64,000 bases of DNA from Gaiellasilicea sp963763755 (GTDB taxonomy: Bacteria; Actinomycetota; Thermoleophilia; Gaiellales; Gaiellaceae): the NCBI GenBank assembly GCA_963763755.1, contig CAVXQE010000012.1, forward strand, positions 1 through 64,000, written 5' to 3'. The position numbers were made by a program, and so were the translations under genes. Within the stretch, counting starts at the first letter, position 1; each line of letters starts with the position of its first letter. The notes beneath the pieces are model-generated. The model saw only the letters and a list, made by a program, of their open reading frames with translations. It was not told where the DNA came from and ran no database searches. Shown here one piece after another: positions 1 through 9,657 of this stretch.

Positions 1-3000
1 GCCACCCTCGCGCCGCCGACCGCCGAGGGCGGGGCGCTGCGCAGCCAGGATTTGCGCACGACGACGCGACCCCACGTCGCTCGACGGGGCCGTCCTTCGG
101 GTCGACCCGGCGACGGGCAGCGGACTGCCGGACAACCCGCTTGCTTCAGCTCCGATCGCCAACGCGCGCCGGATCGTCGCGCACGGCCTCCGCAACCCGT
201 TCCGGATCGGCTTCCGGCCGGACACGAGCGAAGATGTGGGCAGGCGATGTCGGCTGGAACACCTGGGAGGAGGTCGACCGGATCGAGCCCGACGCGAGCG
301 GCGTCGACAACTTCGGCTGGCCGTGCTACGAGGGCGTCGGTCGCCACCCGCCTACGACGGCGCCGAACCTCAATCTCTGCGAGAACCTCTACTCCGCCGG
401 CCGTCGATCACCGCCCGTTCTTCACCTACAACCATGCGGCGAAGGTGGTGCCGGCGAATCCTGCCCGACCGGGAGCTCGTCGATCTCCGGAATGGCCTTC
501 TACGAGGAGCGGGAACTATCCGGCGGACTACGCGGGCGCGCTCTTCTTCGCCGACTACTCGCGGGAGTGCATCTGGGCGATGTTCCGGGCAGCGACGGAC
601 TGCCGAACCCGGCCACGCGGCTGACCTTCGCGGCCGGAGCGGCGAACCCGGTCGACCTCGAGATCGGCCCCGGCGGCGACCTGTTCTACGCCGACTTCGA
701 CGGCGGCGCGATTCGGCGGGTCCGCTACTTCGGCGCGAACAGCGCCGCCGGTCGCGTCGCGACGGCGACCCGACGAGCGGCGCCGCCCCGCTGGCGGTCA
801 CCTTCAACGGCACCGGCTCGAGCGATCCGGACGCCGGCGACACGATCTCCTACGCCTGGGACCTCGATGAGGACGGCCTCTACGACGACTCGACCGCGGC
901 GCAGCCGACCAGGACGTACTCCACAGCGGGCGACGTACGCGTGCGGCTGCGCGTCACCGACGCGGCGGGCGCCTCCAGCGTCAGCGACCCGGTCACGATC
1001 AGCGTCGGCAACTCGGCACCGCCGGCGACGATCGCGACGCCCGACCGCCGGGACGACCTGGCGCGGTCGGCGACGTCGATCTCGTTCTCCGGCTCGGCGA
1101 CCGACCCGGAGCAGGGAACGCTGCCCGCCGGCGCGCTGAGCTGGGAGCTCGTCATGCAGCACTGCCCGTCGAACTGCCATCAGCACACGATCCAGACGTT
1201 CTCGGGCGTTGCCGGCGGCTCGTTCACGGCCCCCGACCACGAGTACCCCTCGTATCTCGAGCTTCGCCTGACCGCGACCGACGCGGGCGGTCTCACGGAC
1301 ACCGAGACTCTGAGGCTCGACCCGCAGACCGTGGTGCTCACGTTCGCCTCGAGCCCCGCCGGGCTCCAGCTCGTCGTCGGGCCGACACAGGCCGCGCGCC
1401 GTTCACCCGGACCGTGATCATCGGCTCCGCGAACTCCGTGAGCGCCGTCTCGCCGCAGACCCTCGGCGGCTCGTCGTACACGTTCACGTCCTGGTCCGAC
1501 GGCGGCGCCCAGACGCACACCATCATCGCCCCGGCCTCCGCGACGACATACACCGCCAACTTCTCGACCGGACCGCCACCGTCCGCGCTGGTCGCCGCGT
1601 ACTCCTTCGACGCGGGCAGCGGCACCACGCTCGCAGACATCTCGCGGTCGAGGCCACACGGGCACGATCTCCGGCGCGACCTGGTCGGCCGCCGGGAAGA
1701 ACGGCGGCGCGCTCTCGTTCGACGGCGTCAACGACTGGGTCACGGTGACCGACACAGCCGCCCTGGACCTGACAACGGGGATGACGCTGGAGGCCTGGGT
1801 GCAGCCGACGTCCACGAACCGCTGGCGGACGGTCGCGCTCAAGGAGCAGACCGGAAACCTCGTCTACGCCCTCTACGGAAACAACAGCGGCCAGCGGGCC
1901 AGCGCGAATCTCTTCCTGGGCGGCAGCGAGGCCGAGGCAAGGAGCGCCGGTCAGCTGCCCGCAAACGTCTGGACACACCTGGCGGCCACCTACGACGGCG
2001 CAACCATCCGCCTGTACGTGAACGGAACGCTCTCCGGCTCGACGACCGCGACCGGCTCGCTGCCTGCCTCCACCGGCCCCTTCCGGATCGGCGGCAACGC
2101 CATCTGGGACGAGTTCTTCTCCGGCCAGCTCGACGATCTCCGCCTCTACAACCGCGCCCTCTCGGCGACCGAGGTCCAGGCCGACATGGCAACACCGGTC
2201 GGGCCGCCGCCGCCGATCGATACGCAAGCGCCGAGCGCACCGGGCGCGCTCGGCGCGACCGGCGGCCTGAGCTCGGTGACGCTCAGCTGGACCGCCTCGA
2301 CCGACAACGTCGGCGTCGTCCGGTACAACGTCCACCGCAGCACGACGTCCGGCTTCACACCGAGCGCTGCCAACCGGATCAGCCAGCCCACCGGCACGGG
2401 CTACACCGACCCTGGGCTCGCACCGGGCACCTACTACTACCGCGTCACCGCCGAGGACGCCGCCGGCAACATCAGCGCATCCTCGAACCAGGCGACCGGA
2501 GTCGTGACAGGTGACGTCACGCCGCCGGGACCCCCCGGCACACTGCAGGCGACCGGAGCACTCGGCTCGGCAAGCCTGAGTTGGTCTGCCGCCACCGACA
2601 ATGTCGGCGTCGTGCGCTACAACGTGCACCGATCCACGGTCGCAGGCTTCGTCCCCGGAGTCTCGAACCGCATCGCACAGCCGACCGGCACGACGTACAC
2701 CGACAACGTCTCGGCAGGCACGTACTTCTACCGGGTGACCGCCGAGGACGCCGCCGGCAACGTCGGTGCCCCCTCGAACGAGGCGAGCGCGACCGTCACG
2801 AGCGACACAACGGCTCCCACTGTCGCCGTCACGGCTCCGGCCGGGGGCACGACGGTCTCCGGCACGGTGACCGTGCAGGCAAGCGCGTCCGACAACGTCG
2901 CCGTCACGAGCGTTCAGTTCACCCTCGACGGGGCGGCTCTCGGCGCCGCCGACACGAGCGCGCCGTACAGCACCTCCTGGGCCACGACGACCGCGACGGC

Positions 3001-3734
3001 GGGCCCCCACACCCTCCGCGCCGTCGCCCGCGACGCAGCCGGCAACGAGACGACCTCGGCCGGCGTGACCGTCACGGTCGACAACAGCGTGCCGCCGCCG
3101 CCCACCGGGCTCGTCGCCGCGTGGTCGTTCGACGCCGGCACGGGCACGACCGCCGCGGACGCCACCGGCAAGGGCCACACCGGCACGATCTCGGGCGCGA
3201 CGTGGTCGGCGACCGGCAGGAACGGCGGTGCACTCTCGTTCGACGGCGTCAACGACTGGGTCACCGTCGCCGACGCCAACGATCTCGACCTGAGCAACGG
3301 GATGACGCTGTCAGCCTGGGTCAACCCGACCGGCGCCGGCGCCGACTGGCAGACGGTCCTGCTCAAGGAGACCCCGGGCTTCATGGTCTATGCGCTCTAC
3401 GCGGACACGGACACTGCGCGGCCCAGCGGGCACGTCGTCATCGGCGGCTCCGACCTCGACACCCGCGGCACCGACGACCGTCGCGAACAACGTCTGGACG
3501 CACCTCGCAGCGACCTACGACGGCGCGAACCTTCGCCTCTACGTCAACGGCACTCTCGTCTCGACCCGCGCCGTCACCGGCAGCATAAGCGCCTCCACCG
3601 GCGCTCTCAGGATCGGCGGCAACGGGACCTGGGGCGAGTGGTTCGGCGGCCTGATCGACAACGTGCGCATCTACGCGCGCGCCCTCTCGGCCGCCGAGAT
3701 CCAGACCGACATGAACGCGGCCGTCACTCCCTGA
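1..3734 (+). CDS. Secreted GSDH-PKD-LamG-FN3 protein, 5' end outside window, frameshifted
   Basis: The gene enters from the left edge, so no start or signal peptide is visible. Reading across frames, the order is: the C-terminal part of a glucose/sorbosone dehydrogenase-type propeller (GDVGWNTWEEVDRIEPDASG near 240-300; ALFFADYSRECIWAMF near 540-590), a PKD domain (about 770-1010), an Ig-like segment, a LamG/concanavalin-like domain (about 1590-2200), two fibronectin III domains sharing the RYNVHRS motif (about 2240-2500 and 2520-2800), a bacterial Ig-like domain (about 2810-3080), and a second LamG domain (about 3100-3734). At least seven frame changes are needed (near 400, 480, 510, 590, 770, 1415, 1650 and 3475). 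The architecture is that of an exported carbohydrate-active or adhesive protein. Domain calls rest on motif recognition, and the enzyme substrate cannot be told. The stop at 3732-3734 lies just before a bidirectional terminator. Confidence 0.75.
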
Positions 3735-3743
3735 GCAAGACCG

Positions 3744-3771
3744 CGAGGGGGCGGCTTTCGCCGCCCCCTCG
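3744..3771. terminator. Bidirectional hairpin terminator
   Basis: A perfect 12-bp inverted repeat (CGAGGGGGCGGC and its complement) encloses the loop TTTC. It sits between convergent ends, the secreted protein stop at 3734 and the pnp stop at 3795. There is no good T-run on either side, so it may act as a pause or 3'-end stabiliser rather than a classic intrinsic terminator. Confidence 0.7.
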
Positions 3772-3794
3772 GGTTACTGCTTCGTCGCGAGCGG

Positions 3795-6272
3795 CTAGTC
3801 GCGGCGCGGGCCGCGGTCGCGGCCACCTCGTCGATCGCCGTCGCGGCGCGGCCGCTCCTCCTCGGGAGGCCGCGGCGGGGCGCTCTTCGCCCGCTCGATC
3901 AGCTCCTCCGGCTCGACCAGCCGCCCGTCCTCGTGCTTGTGGACGAGCTTGAGGCCGATCCGGCCACGCGCCTTGTCCACTTCCTGCACGAGCACGTCGA
4001 CCACGTCGCCACGGGCCATGACGTCCTCGATGTGCGCCACGCGGCCGGGGCCGACGTTCGAGACGTGCAACAGCCCGTCGGTGCCCTTCTTCAGCTCGAC
4101 GAACGCGCCGAACTGGGTCGTCTTCACGACCTTGCCGGTGAACGTGTCGCCCACCTCGGGCTCCTTGGTCAGCGCGGCGATCGCAGCGATCGCAGCGTCG
4201 GCCTTGGTGCCCTCGGTCGCGTAGACGAGGATCGTGCCGTCCTCCTCGATGTCGATCTGGACGTCGTACTCGGACTCGAGCGAGCGGATCGTCTCGCCGC
4301 CCTTGCCGATGACCATCCCGATGAAGTCCGGGTTGATCTGGATCGACGAGATCCGCGGCGCGTGCGGAGCGAGCTCCGTGCGAGCCTCGGGCAGCGCCTC
4401 GAGCATCCGGTCGAGGATGAACTCCCGCGCCTGCTTCGCCTGCTCGAGCGCCCCGCGCATGATCTCCTGCGTGACGCCGGTGATCTTGATGTCCATCTGG
4501 AGCGCGGTGATGCCCTCCCGCGTGCCGGCGACCTTGAAGTCCATGTCGCCCAGGTGGTCCTCCGCGCCCTGGATGTCGGTGAGGATGACGTAGTCGTCAC
4601 CCTCCTTGACGAGGCCCATCGCGATGCCGGAGACAGGCGCCTTGATCGGTACGCCGGCATCCATCAGCGCCAGCGTCGAGCCGCACACCGATCCCATCGA
4701 CGACGAGCCGTTCGACTCCAGCGTCTCGGAGACGATCCTGATCGTGTACGGGAAGTCCTCGGCGTCCGGGATGACCGCCTCGAGCGCCCTCTGTGCAAGT
4801 GCGCCGTGGCCGATGTCCCTCCGCTTCGGGCCTCGCATGAAGCCGGTCTCCCCGACCGAGTAGGGCGGGAAGTTGTAGTGGTGCATGAAGCGGCGGTCGG
4901 TCTCGAGTGAGAGGTCGTCGATCCGCTGGCCTTCCTTCGCGGTGCCGAGCGTCAGCAGCGACAGGATCTGCGTCTGGCCGCGCTGGAAGAGGCCCGTGCC
5001 GTGTGCGCGCGGGCTGACCGTCACCTCGCACTCGATCGGCCGGATCTCGTCCGTGGCACGGCCGTCCGGGCGCCGCTTGTCGATCGCGATCTTCTTGCGG
5101 ACGAGGTCCTTGTAGATCGCCTCGGCCGCCTTCTTGACGTAGCTCTTCGTGACCGAGTCCTTGACGACTGGTCCGTCTCCGTCGACAGTCGCCGGCCCCA
5201 CCGGGAACGGCAGCTGAACGGTCTCGATGATCCGGTCGAAGAGCAGATGGCGCTTCGCCGACTTCAGCTCCTTCGAGTCCTGCTCGGCGTCGGTGAGGGC
5301 GCGCAGGTCGTTCTCGAACTGCTCCCGCACCGGGCCTTCGACTGCCGCGAGCCGCTGCTTCTCGAGCAGGGCCGCCAGGCTGGAGCGAACCTGCATCCGG
5401 CGGTTGATGTCCTCTTCGGTCGAGTCCATCGTCAGGTCCGGAGCCAGCTGGTCCTCGAGCTCCTCGGTCACCGCTGCGCCTTCGCGCAGGCCCCTGGCCT
5501 GGATGCTCTCCCACATCGTGTGCCCGTGCGAGCTCTCCAGCTCGGCGGTCAGCTCGGGGTCGAGCCACTTCACCTTGCCGACCTGGCGGCGCAGGTCCTC
5601 CTGCGCCTCGCAGAGCTTGCGAATCTCCTGGTGCGCGAGGTCGAGCGCCTCGAGGAGGACGTCCTCGGGCACCTCCTCGGCGCCGGCCTCGACCATCGTC
5701 AGGCCGTCCTTGGTGCCGACGACGATCAGGTCGAGTGCCGTCTCCTCGAAGTTCTGCTCGTGGGTCGGGTTGAGGACGAACTCGCCGTCGATGCGGCCGA
5801 CGCGCACGGCCCCGACCGGCCCGAAGAACGGGAGCGGCGAGATCATCAGGGCGGCGGACGCCCCGTTGATACAGAGGATGTCGTGCGGGGTGACGAGGTC
5901 CGCGGAGAGGACGGTGCAGATCACCTGAACCTCGTTGCGGAAGCCCTTCGGCCAAAGGGGCCGGATCGGGCGGTCGATCATCCGCGCGGTCAGGGTCGCG
6001 CGCTCGGTGGCGCGCCCTTCACGCTTGAAGAAGCCGCCCGGGATCTTCCCGGCGGCGTAGGCGCGCTCCTCGACGTCGATCGTGAGCGGGAAGAAGTCCG
6101 CTCCTTCGCGCGCCTCCGGCCGGCCCACGGCAGTCGCGAGCACCATCGTGTCGCCTGAGCGCATGACGACGGCGCCGTCAGCCTGCTTGGCGAGCTTGCC
6201 TGTCTCGAACGTGATCTCTTTTCCGCCGATCTCGACGGAAACTGAGGCGATCTGCCCCATTACGGTACTCAT
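3795..6272 (-). CDS. pnp: Polyribonucleotide nucleotidyltransferase
   Basis: This is the phosphorolytic 3'-5' exoribonuclease of RNA turnover, a trimeric cytoplasmic enzyme and degradosome-type partner. The 825-residue frame is intact: two RNase PH-like domains separated by an alpha-helical linker, with the second core carrying GSVCGSTLALMDAGVPIKAP. These are followed by a KH domain (PDFIGMVIGKGGETIRSLES), an S1 domain (GDTFTGKVVKTTQFGAFVEL), and a basic low-complexity tail rich in Arg, Pro, Asp and Gly. At 825 residues it is longer than the roughly 700-residue proteobacterial enzyme, as in other actinobacteria. The ATG at 6272 is preceded by GGAGG about 7 nt upstream, which supports it over the internal ATG at 6260. 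It lies 91 nt downstream of rpsO on the same strand, separated by a long hairpin. Confidence 0.97.
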   Translation of the reverse strand: MSTVMGQIASVSVEIGGKEITFETGKLAKQADGAVVMRSGDTMVLATAVGRPEAREGADFFPLTIDVEERAYAAGKIPGGFFKREGRATERATLTARMIDRPIRPLWPKGFRNEVQVICTVLSADLVTPHDILCINGASAALMISPLPFFGPVGAVRVGRIDGEFVLNPTHEQNFEETALDLIVVGTKDGLTMVEAGAEEVPEDVLLEALDLAHQEIRKLCEAQEDLRRQVGKVKWLDPELTAELESSHGHTMWESIQARGLREGAAVTEELEDQLAPDLTMDSTEEDINRRMQVRSSLAALLEKQRLAAVEGPVREQFENDLRALTDAEQDSKELKSAKRHLLFDRIIETVQLPFPVGPATVDGDGPVVKDSVTKSYVKKAAEAIYKDLVRKKIAIDKRRPDGRATDEIRPIECEVTVSPRAHGTGLFQRGQTQILSLLTLGTAKEGQRIDDLSLETDRRFMHHYNFPPYSVGETGFMRGPKRRDIGHGALAQRALEAVIPDAEDFPYTIRIVSETLESNGSSSMGSVCGSTLALMDAGVPIKAPVSGIAMGLVKEGDDYVILTDIQGAEDHLGDMDFKVAGTREGITALQMDIKITGVTQEIMRGALEQAKQAREFILDRMLEALPEARTELAPHAPRISSIQINPDFIGMVIGKGGETIRSLESEYDVQIDIEEDGTILVYATEGTKADAAIAAIAALTKEPEVGDTFTGKVVKTTQFGAFVELKKGTDGLLHVSNVGPGRVAHIEDVMARGDVVDVLVQEVDKARGRIGLKLVHKHEDGRLVEPEELIERAKSAPPRPPEEERPRRDGDRRGGRDRGPRRD

Positions 6273-6297
6273 TCCATTTCCTCCACTCTGCTTGGGT

Positions 6298-6356
6298 GGA
6301 GAGTGGAAGTTTGGGTCAGCCCCACCGGATGGGGCTCGCTCAAGCTTCCACTCTCC
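6298..6356 (-). promoter_or_regulatory. rpsO-pnp intergenic long hairpin
   Basis: The arms 6298-6313 and 6341-6356 form a 16-bp stem (one A-C mismatch in the minus-strand RNA) enclosing a second 7-bp hairpin at 6318-6336 (AGCCCCA / TGGGGCT). It fills most of the 91-nt rpsO-pnp gap. In Escherichia coli the same junction carries an rpsO terminator and an RNase III-cleaved pnp leader hairpin that mediates PNPase autoregulation. By position and shape this is a good candidate for an analogous element, but that role is inferred. Confidence 0.6.
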
Positions 6357-6363
6357 CTGATTG

Positions 6364-6633
6364 CTAGCGCCTAAGGCCTAGCTCCTTGATGAGGGCGCGA
6401 TAGCCCTCCAAGTCGTGCTTCTGCATGTAGGTCAGGAACCGCCGCCGCCGGCCGACGAGCTTCAACAGCCCGCGCCGGGAGTAGTGGTCCTTCTGGTGTG
6501 TGCGCAGGTGCTCGGTGAGGTCGTTGATTCGCCTCGTGAGCATTGCGATCTGCACCTCCGGGGAGCCCGTGTCCGTTTCGTTGCGGCCGTGCTTCCCGAT
6601 CAGCTCTTGCTTGACTTCCTTGGTGAGGGCCAT
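6364..6633 (-). CDS. rpsO: 30S ribosomal protein S15
   Basis: This 89-residue primary-binding protein of the 30S central domain binds the 16S rRNA helix 20-22 junction. Family features include TGSPEVQIAMLTRRINDLTEHL and the basic C-terminus (GLLKLVGRRRRFLTYMQKHD). The start is the ATG at 6633, where the protein begins MALTKEVKQEL. It is preceded by AGAAGGAGG, a near-perfect ribosome-binding site, so an upstream in-frame ATG at 6729 is rejected. The rpsO-pnp order is the conserved bacterial arrangement. The oppositely oriented gamma-glutamyltransferase starts 94 bp away, so the space 6634-6727 probably holds divergent promoters. Confidence 0.97.
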   Translation of the reverse strand: MALTKEVKQELIGKHGRNETDTGSPEVQIAMLTRRINDLTEHLRTHQKDHYSRRGLLKLVGRRRRFLTYMQKHDLEGYRALIKELGLRR

Positions 6634-6727
6634 GGGCCTCCTTCTCGATGGGTTCTCCGGAGTCCCCGCGCGGCGTGAAGGAAGGCACGCTCGGCCGAGA
6701 TCTCGGTCGCGACTAGGGTAGCAACCC

Positions 6728-8094
6728 ATGCTCCCAAGCGGTGTCGCAGCGGGTCACCCGGCCACGGTGGAGGCCGGAATCGAGATCCTCGAGGAAGGTG
6801 GGACGGCGGCCGACGCGGCCGTTGCGGCCTGTCTCGCCTCGTGCGTCGCCGAGACCGTGATGACCGGCTTCCTCGGCGGCGGCCACGCGATCCACTGGGA
6901 CGGAAGCGACGCCTGGCTGCTCGACTGCTTCGTCGACGTCCCCTCGGGTGACGGTGCGCCGCCCGTCGCGCTGCAGGTTCCGTTCGGTGAGGAGCTCGTC
7001 CACTACGCGGTCGGGCCGGGCACCTGCGCCGTGCCGGGGCTTCCCGGCGGCCTCGACGCCCTCTGGCGTCGTTACGGCCGCCTGCCGTGGCCGCGGCTCG
7101 TCGAACCGGCGCTCCGGCTTGCGCGCAGCGGCGTGACGATGCCGCCCGCCCACGCCGCCTGCCTCGCGATGCTGGCGCCGGTCTTCACGATGAGCGCCGA
7201 CGGGGAGCGCATCTACGCGCCGGCGGGGCATCCACTCGTCACCGGCGACGTCCTCGCCCAGCCGGGCCTCGCGACCGCACTCGAGCTCATCGCCGCCGAG
7301 GGGGCGGGCAGCATCTACCGCGGCACACTCGCCGACGCCTTGCTCGAAGTCGAAGGGATCGGCGTGGATCGCGCCGATCTGGATCGCTACGAGGCGCGCT
7401 GGACGCCGCCCGTCGAGCTTCCCTATGCGGGGACTCGGTTCCTGACCCGAGCGGGCCTCTCGGGGGTGCCTGATTCGCTCGCGCAGGCTGCCAGCCGCTG
7501 CGCGACCTCGGCGGCCAGGAACGGGTGCGCATGCTGCTCGCCGCCCTGGAAGGCCCGGCCGTCGAGGGGCACACCACGAACCTCGTGACAGCCGACTCGG
7601 ACGGAAACGCGTGCGTCCTCACGACGAGTCTCGGACTCGGGACCGGCGACTTCCTCGCCGGCCTCGACCTCCACCTGAACAGCATGCTCGGCGAGGTCGA
7701 CCTCCACCGCGCGCCGCTGCTGCCGGGCGAGCGAATGGAGAGCATGATGGCACCGAGTCTGGCCGTCGACGGCCAGGGGATCGCGCTGGCGATCGGCGCT
7801 GCCGGCGGGACACGGCTCCGCACCGCGCTCGTCGGCGTGGCGGCGGGGATCCTGGACGAAGAGCTCGAGCCCGCGGAAGCGGTCGAGCGGCCTCGGTTCC
7901 ACCGGGCGGGCCAGGTCGTCAACGCCGAGCCCGGCGTCGACGAGGAGGCGCTGGACGAGCTCGAGCGCTCAGGGCTCCAGGTGCGCCGCTGGTCGGCGCA
8001 GCATCACTATTTCGGCGGCGTCAGCCTCCTGTCGCCCGCCGGCGCTGCCGGTGATCCTCGGCGCAGCGGGCACGCCGCCCTCCTCCCGCTCTAG
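6728..8094 (+). CDS. Gamma-glutamyltransferase family protein, frameshifted
   Basis: This is an N-terminal-nucleophile hydrolase of the gamma-glutamyltranspeptidase family, which cleaves or transfers gamma-glutamyl groups such as those of glutathione. The N-terminal part (GVAAGHPATVEAGIEILEEG, then GGTAADAAVAACLAS) reads in one frame from the ATG at 6728. The small-subunit part reads in another frame from about 7500. It contains the nucleophile-type Thr cluster EGHTTNLVTADSDGN and a downstream GAAGGTRLRTALVG segment. Between them, PDPSGPLGG near 7445-7470 occurs in the third frame and matches the family PPPSSGG motif, so two indels (about 7430 and 7475) are likely. The length of about 455 residues and absence of a signal peptide fit the short cytoplasmic YwrD-like type rather than the periplasmic E. 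coli Ggt. Its stop overlaps the convergent ABC permease stop. Confidence 0.85.
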
Positions 8095-8882
8095 GTCAGC
8101 AGGAGCTTCTCGACGCGCCGGCTGGCGATCCAGGTGCCGAGAAGACCGAGGACGCTCAGATACGCGACGTTGACGAGCTGCGCGGCTCCGACGGTTCCCG
8201 TGGTCAGCGAGCGCAGCAGGTCGACCCCGTTGTACAGCGGCGTCGCCTGGATCACGACCTCGAGCCAGTCCGGGTAGGTCGAGAGCGGGAAGAACGTGGC
8301 CGAGAAGAGGAACATCGGCAGGATCGCGAGGTTGAGGATGTCGAAGTCCTGCCAGCTGCGCATGAACGTGACGGCGGCGACGCCCATGCCGGCGAACGCG
8401 AAGCCCACGAACACGGTCGCCGGCAGCGCGAGCAGCGCCCACCACGACTCGACGAGGCCGAGCGCGACGATCACGGTGAAGAACCCGATCGAGTAGAGCA
8501 GGCCGCGGAAGAGCGCCCACCCCGCCTCGCCCGTGGCGACATCCTTCGGCCCGAGCGGTGTCGAGAGGACCGCGTCGTAGAGCTTCTGGTACTTCAGCTT
8601 CCAGAAGACGTTGGTCGCGTCGTAGAAGGCGCCGTTCATCGCCGAGGCCGCGAGCAGGCCGGGCGCAACGAAGGTCGCGTAGTCGATCGGGGCACCGTCG
8701 ATGACGACCTCGCCGACGTAGCCGCCGAGCCCGAATCCCAGCGAGAGCAGGTAGAAGAGCGGCTCGAAGAAGCCCGAGACGATGATCGGCCACATCCGCC
8801 GGTAGCTCATCAGGTTGCGCTCGAAGAGCAGCACCCCTCGTCCGCCGGGGCGGTTGAGCGTCCGTGCGACCAGTGTCGTCAC
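8091..8882 (-). CDS. ABC-2 type transporter permease (second subunit)
   Basis: This membrane subunit of a drug- or polysaccharide-type ABC-2 exporter has about 263 residues and six predicted hydrophobic segments. It begins VTTLVARTLNRPGGRGVLLFERN, with the typical ABC-2 entry into the membrane at SGFFEPLFYLLSLGFGLGG. The family-type motif LNLAILPMFLFSATFFPL is near the C-terminal half. The GTG at 8882 overlaps the TGA of the upstream permease (GTGA), so translation is probably coupled. It is the last gene of a three-gene set (ATPase, permease A, permease B). Permease A and B share the LPMFLFS/VPMFLFS and ATFFP/GTFFP motifs, so they look like an ancient duplication forming a heterodimer. The substrate cannot be inferred. 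Confidence 0.9.
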   Translation of the reverse strand: MTTLVARTLNRPGGRGVLLFERNLMSYRRMWPIIVSGFFEPLFYLLSLGFGLGGYVGEVVIDGAPIDYATFVAPGLLAASAMNGAFYDATNVFWKLKYQKLYDAVLSTPLGPKDVATGEAGWALFRGLLYSIGFFTVIVALGLVESWWALLALPATVFVGFAFAGMGVAAVTFMRSWQDFDILNLAILPMFLFSATFFPLSTYPDWLEVVIQATPLYNGVDLLRSLTTGTVGAAQLVNVAYLSVLGLLGTWIASRRVEKLLLT

Positions 8883-9656
8883 CGGAAGAGCCTCTTTCGG
8901 TACGCGCGGCGGGCCAGCAGGAGGCCGCCGATCGTCCACGCGAGGAGGTACGCGGTGTGGCCGAGCGCGGGCAGCCACTCGATCGTGCCGAGCATCAGCC
9001 CGCGGCAGAGCTCGACCCCGTGCCAGATCGGCGTCAGGTAGGCCAGAAGCTCGAGCGCCAGCGGCATCTGCGAGACCGGGAAAGAACGTCCCGGAGAAGA
9101 GGAACATCGGGACGATCACGAAGCGGAAGATCGGCGGGAAGCTCGACTCGGACTCGGTCGTCGCCGCATAGGCGGCGAGGGGCATCGAGAACGCAGTCCC
9201 GATCAGGACGGCGACCGGGATCGCGAGCAGGCCCAGCCAGGAGCTGACTGCGCCGAAGGCAGCGACGACCGCCAGGTACGCGGCACTCGCGGTGAGCACG
9301 CGCGTGACGACGAAGAGCTGATGGCCGAGCAGCACGTCCTGCTCGGTCAGCGGAGTCGCGGTCATCGCGTAGTAGGTCCGCGTCCACTTGATCGCGCCCA
9401 TCACCGGCCAGCTCGACTCGGTCGCCGCCGTCTGCATCGCCGCCGCGGCGAGGAGGCCCGGTGCGATGTAGTCGAGGTAGGGAACGCCGGCCGGCGCGTT
9501 CGGCGACTGGTCGACGATCGTGCCGAGCCCGACCCCGAGCGCCGCCAGGTAGAGCAGCGGGTTCACGAGACTCGTCCCCAGCGTGCCCCGCCAGACGCGC
9601 TTGTACTGCGCGAGCCAGTGCTCGTAGGCGCGAAGTGGCTGGAGGAGGCCCTCCAC
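8879..9656 (-). CDS. ABC-2 type transporter permease (first subunit), frameshifted
   Basis: This is the first membrane subunit of the exporter. It starts with a GTG at 9656, directly after the ATPase stop at 9658 (tgacGTG). Recognisable segments are YLDYIAPGLLAAAAMQTAA, the ABC-2 core FRFVIVPMFLFSGTFFP, and the C-terminal LTPIWHGVELCRGLMLG with a final transmembrane helix. The last 62 codons (from about 9067) are in a different frame from the rest, so there is one indel near 9085. Without the correction the frame runs through into permease B and mimics a 580-residue fusion. The corrected protein is about 259 residues. Confidence 0.88.
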
Positions 9657-9657
9657 G

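Noticed and set aside
1745..3952. 735-residue frame running past 3734
   Set aside because: The second LamG domain switches frame near 3475 and ends at 3734; the remainder is antisense to pnp.
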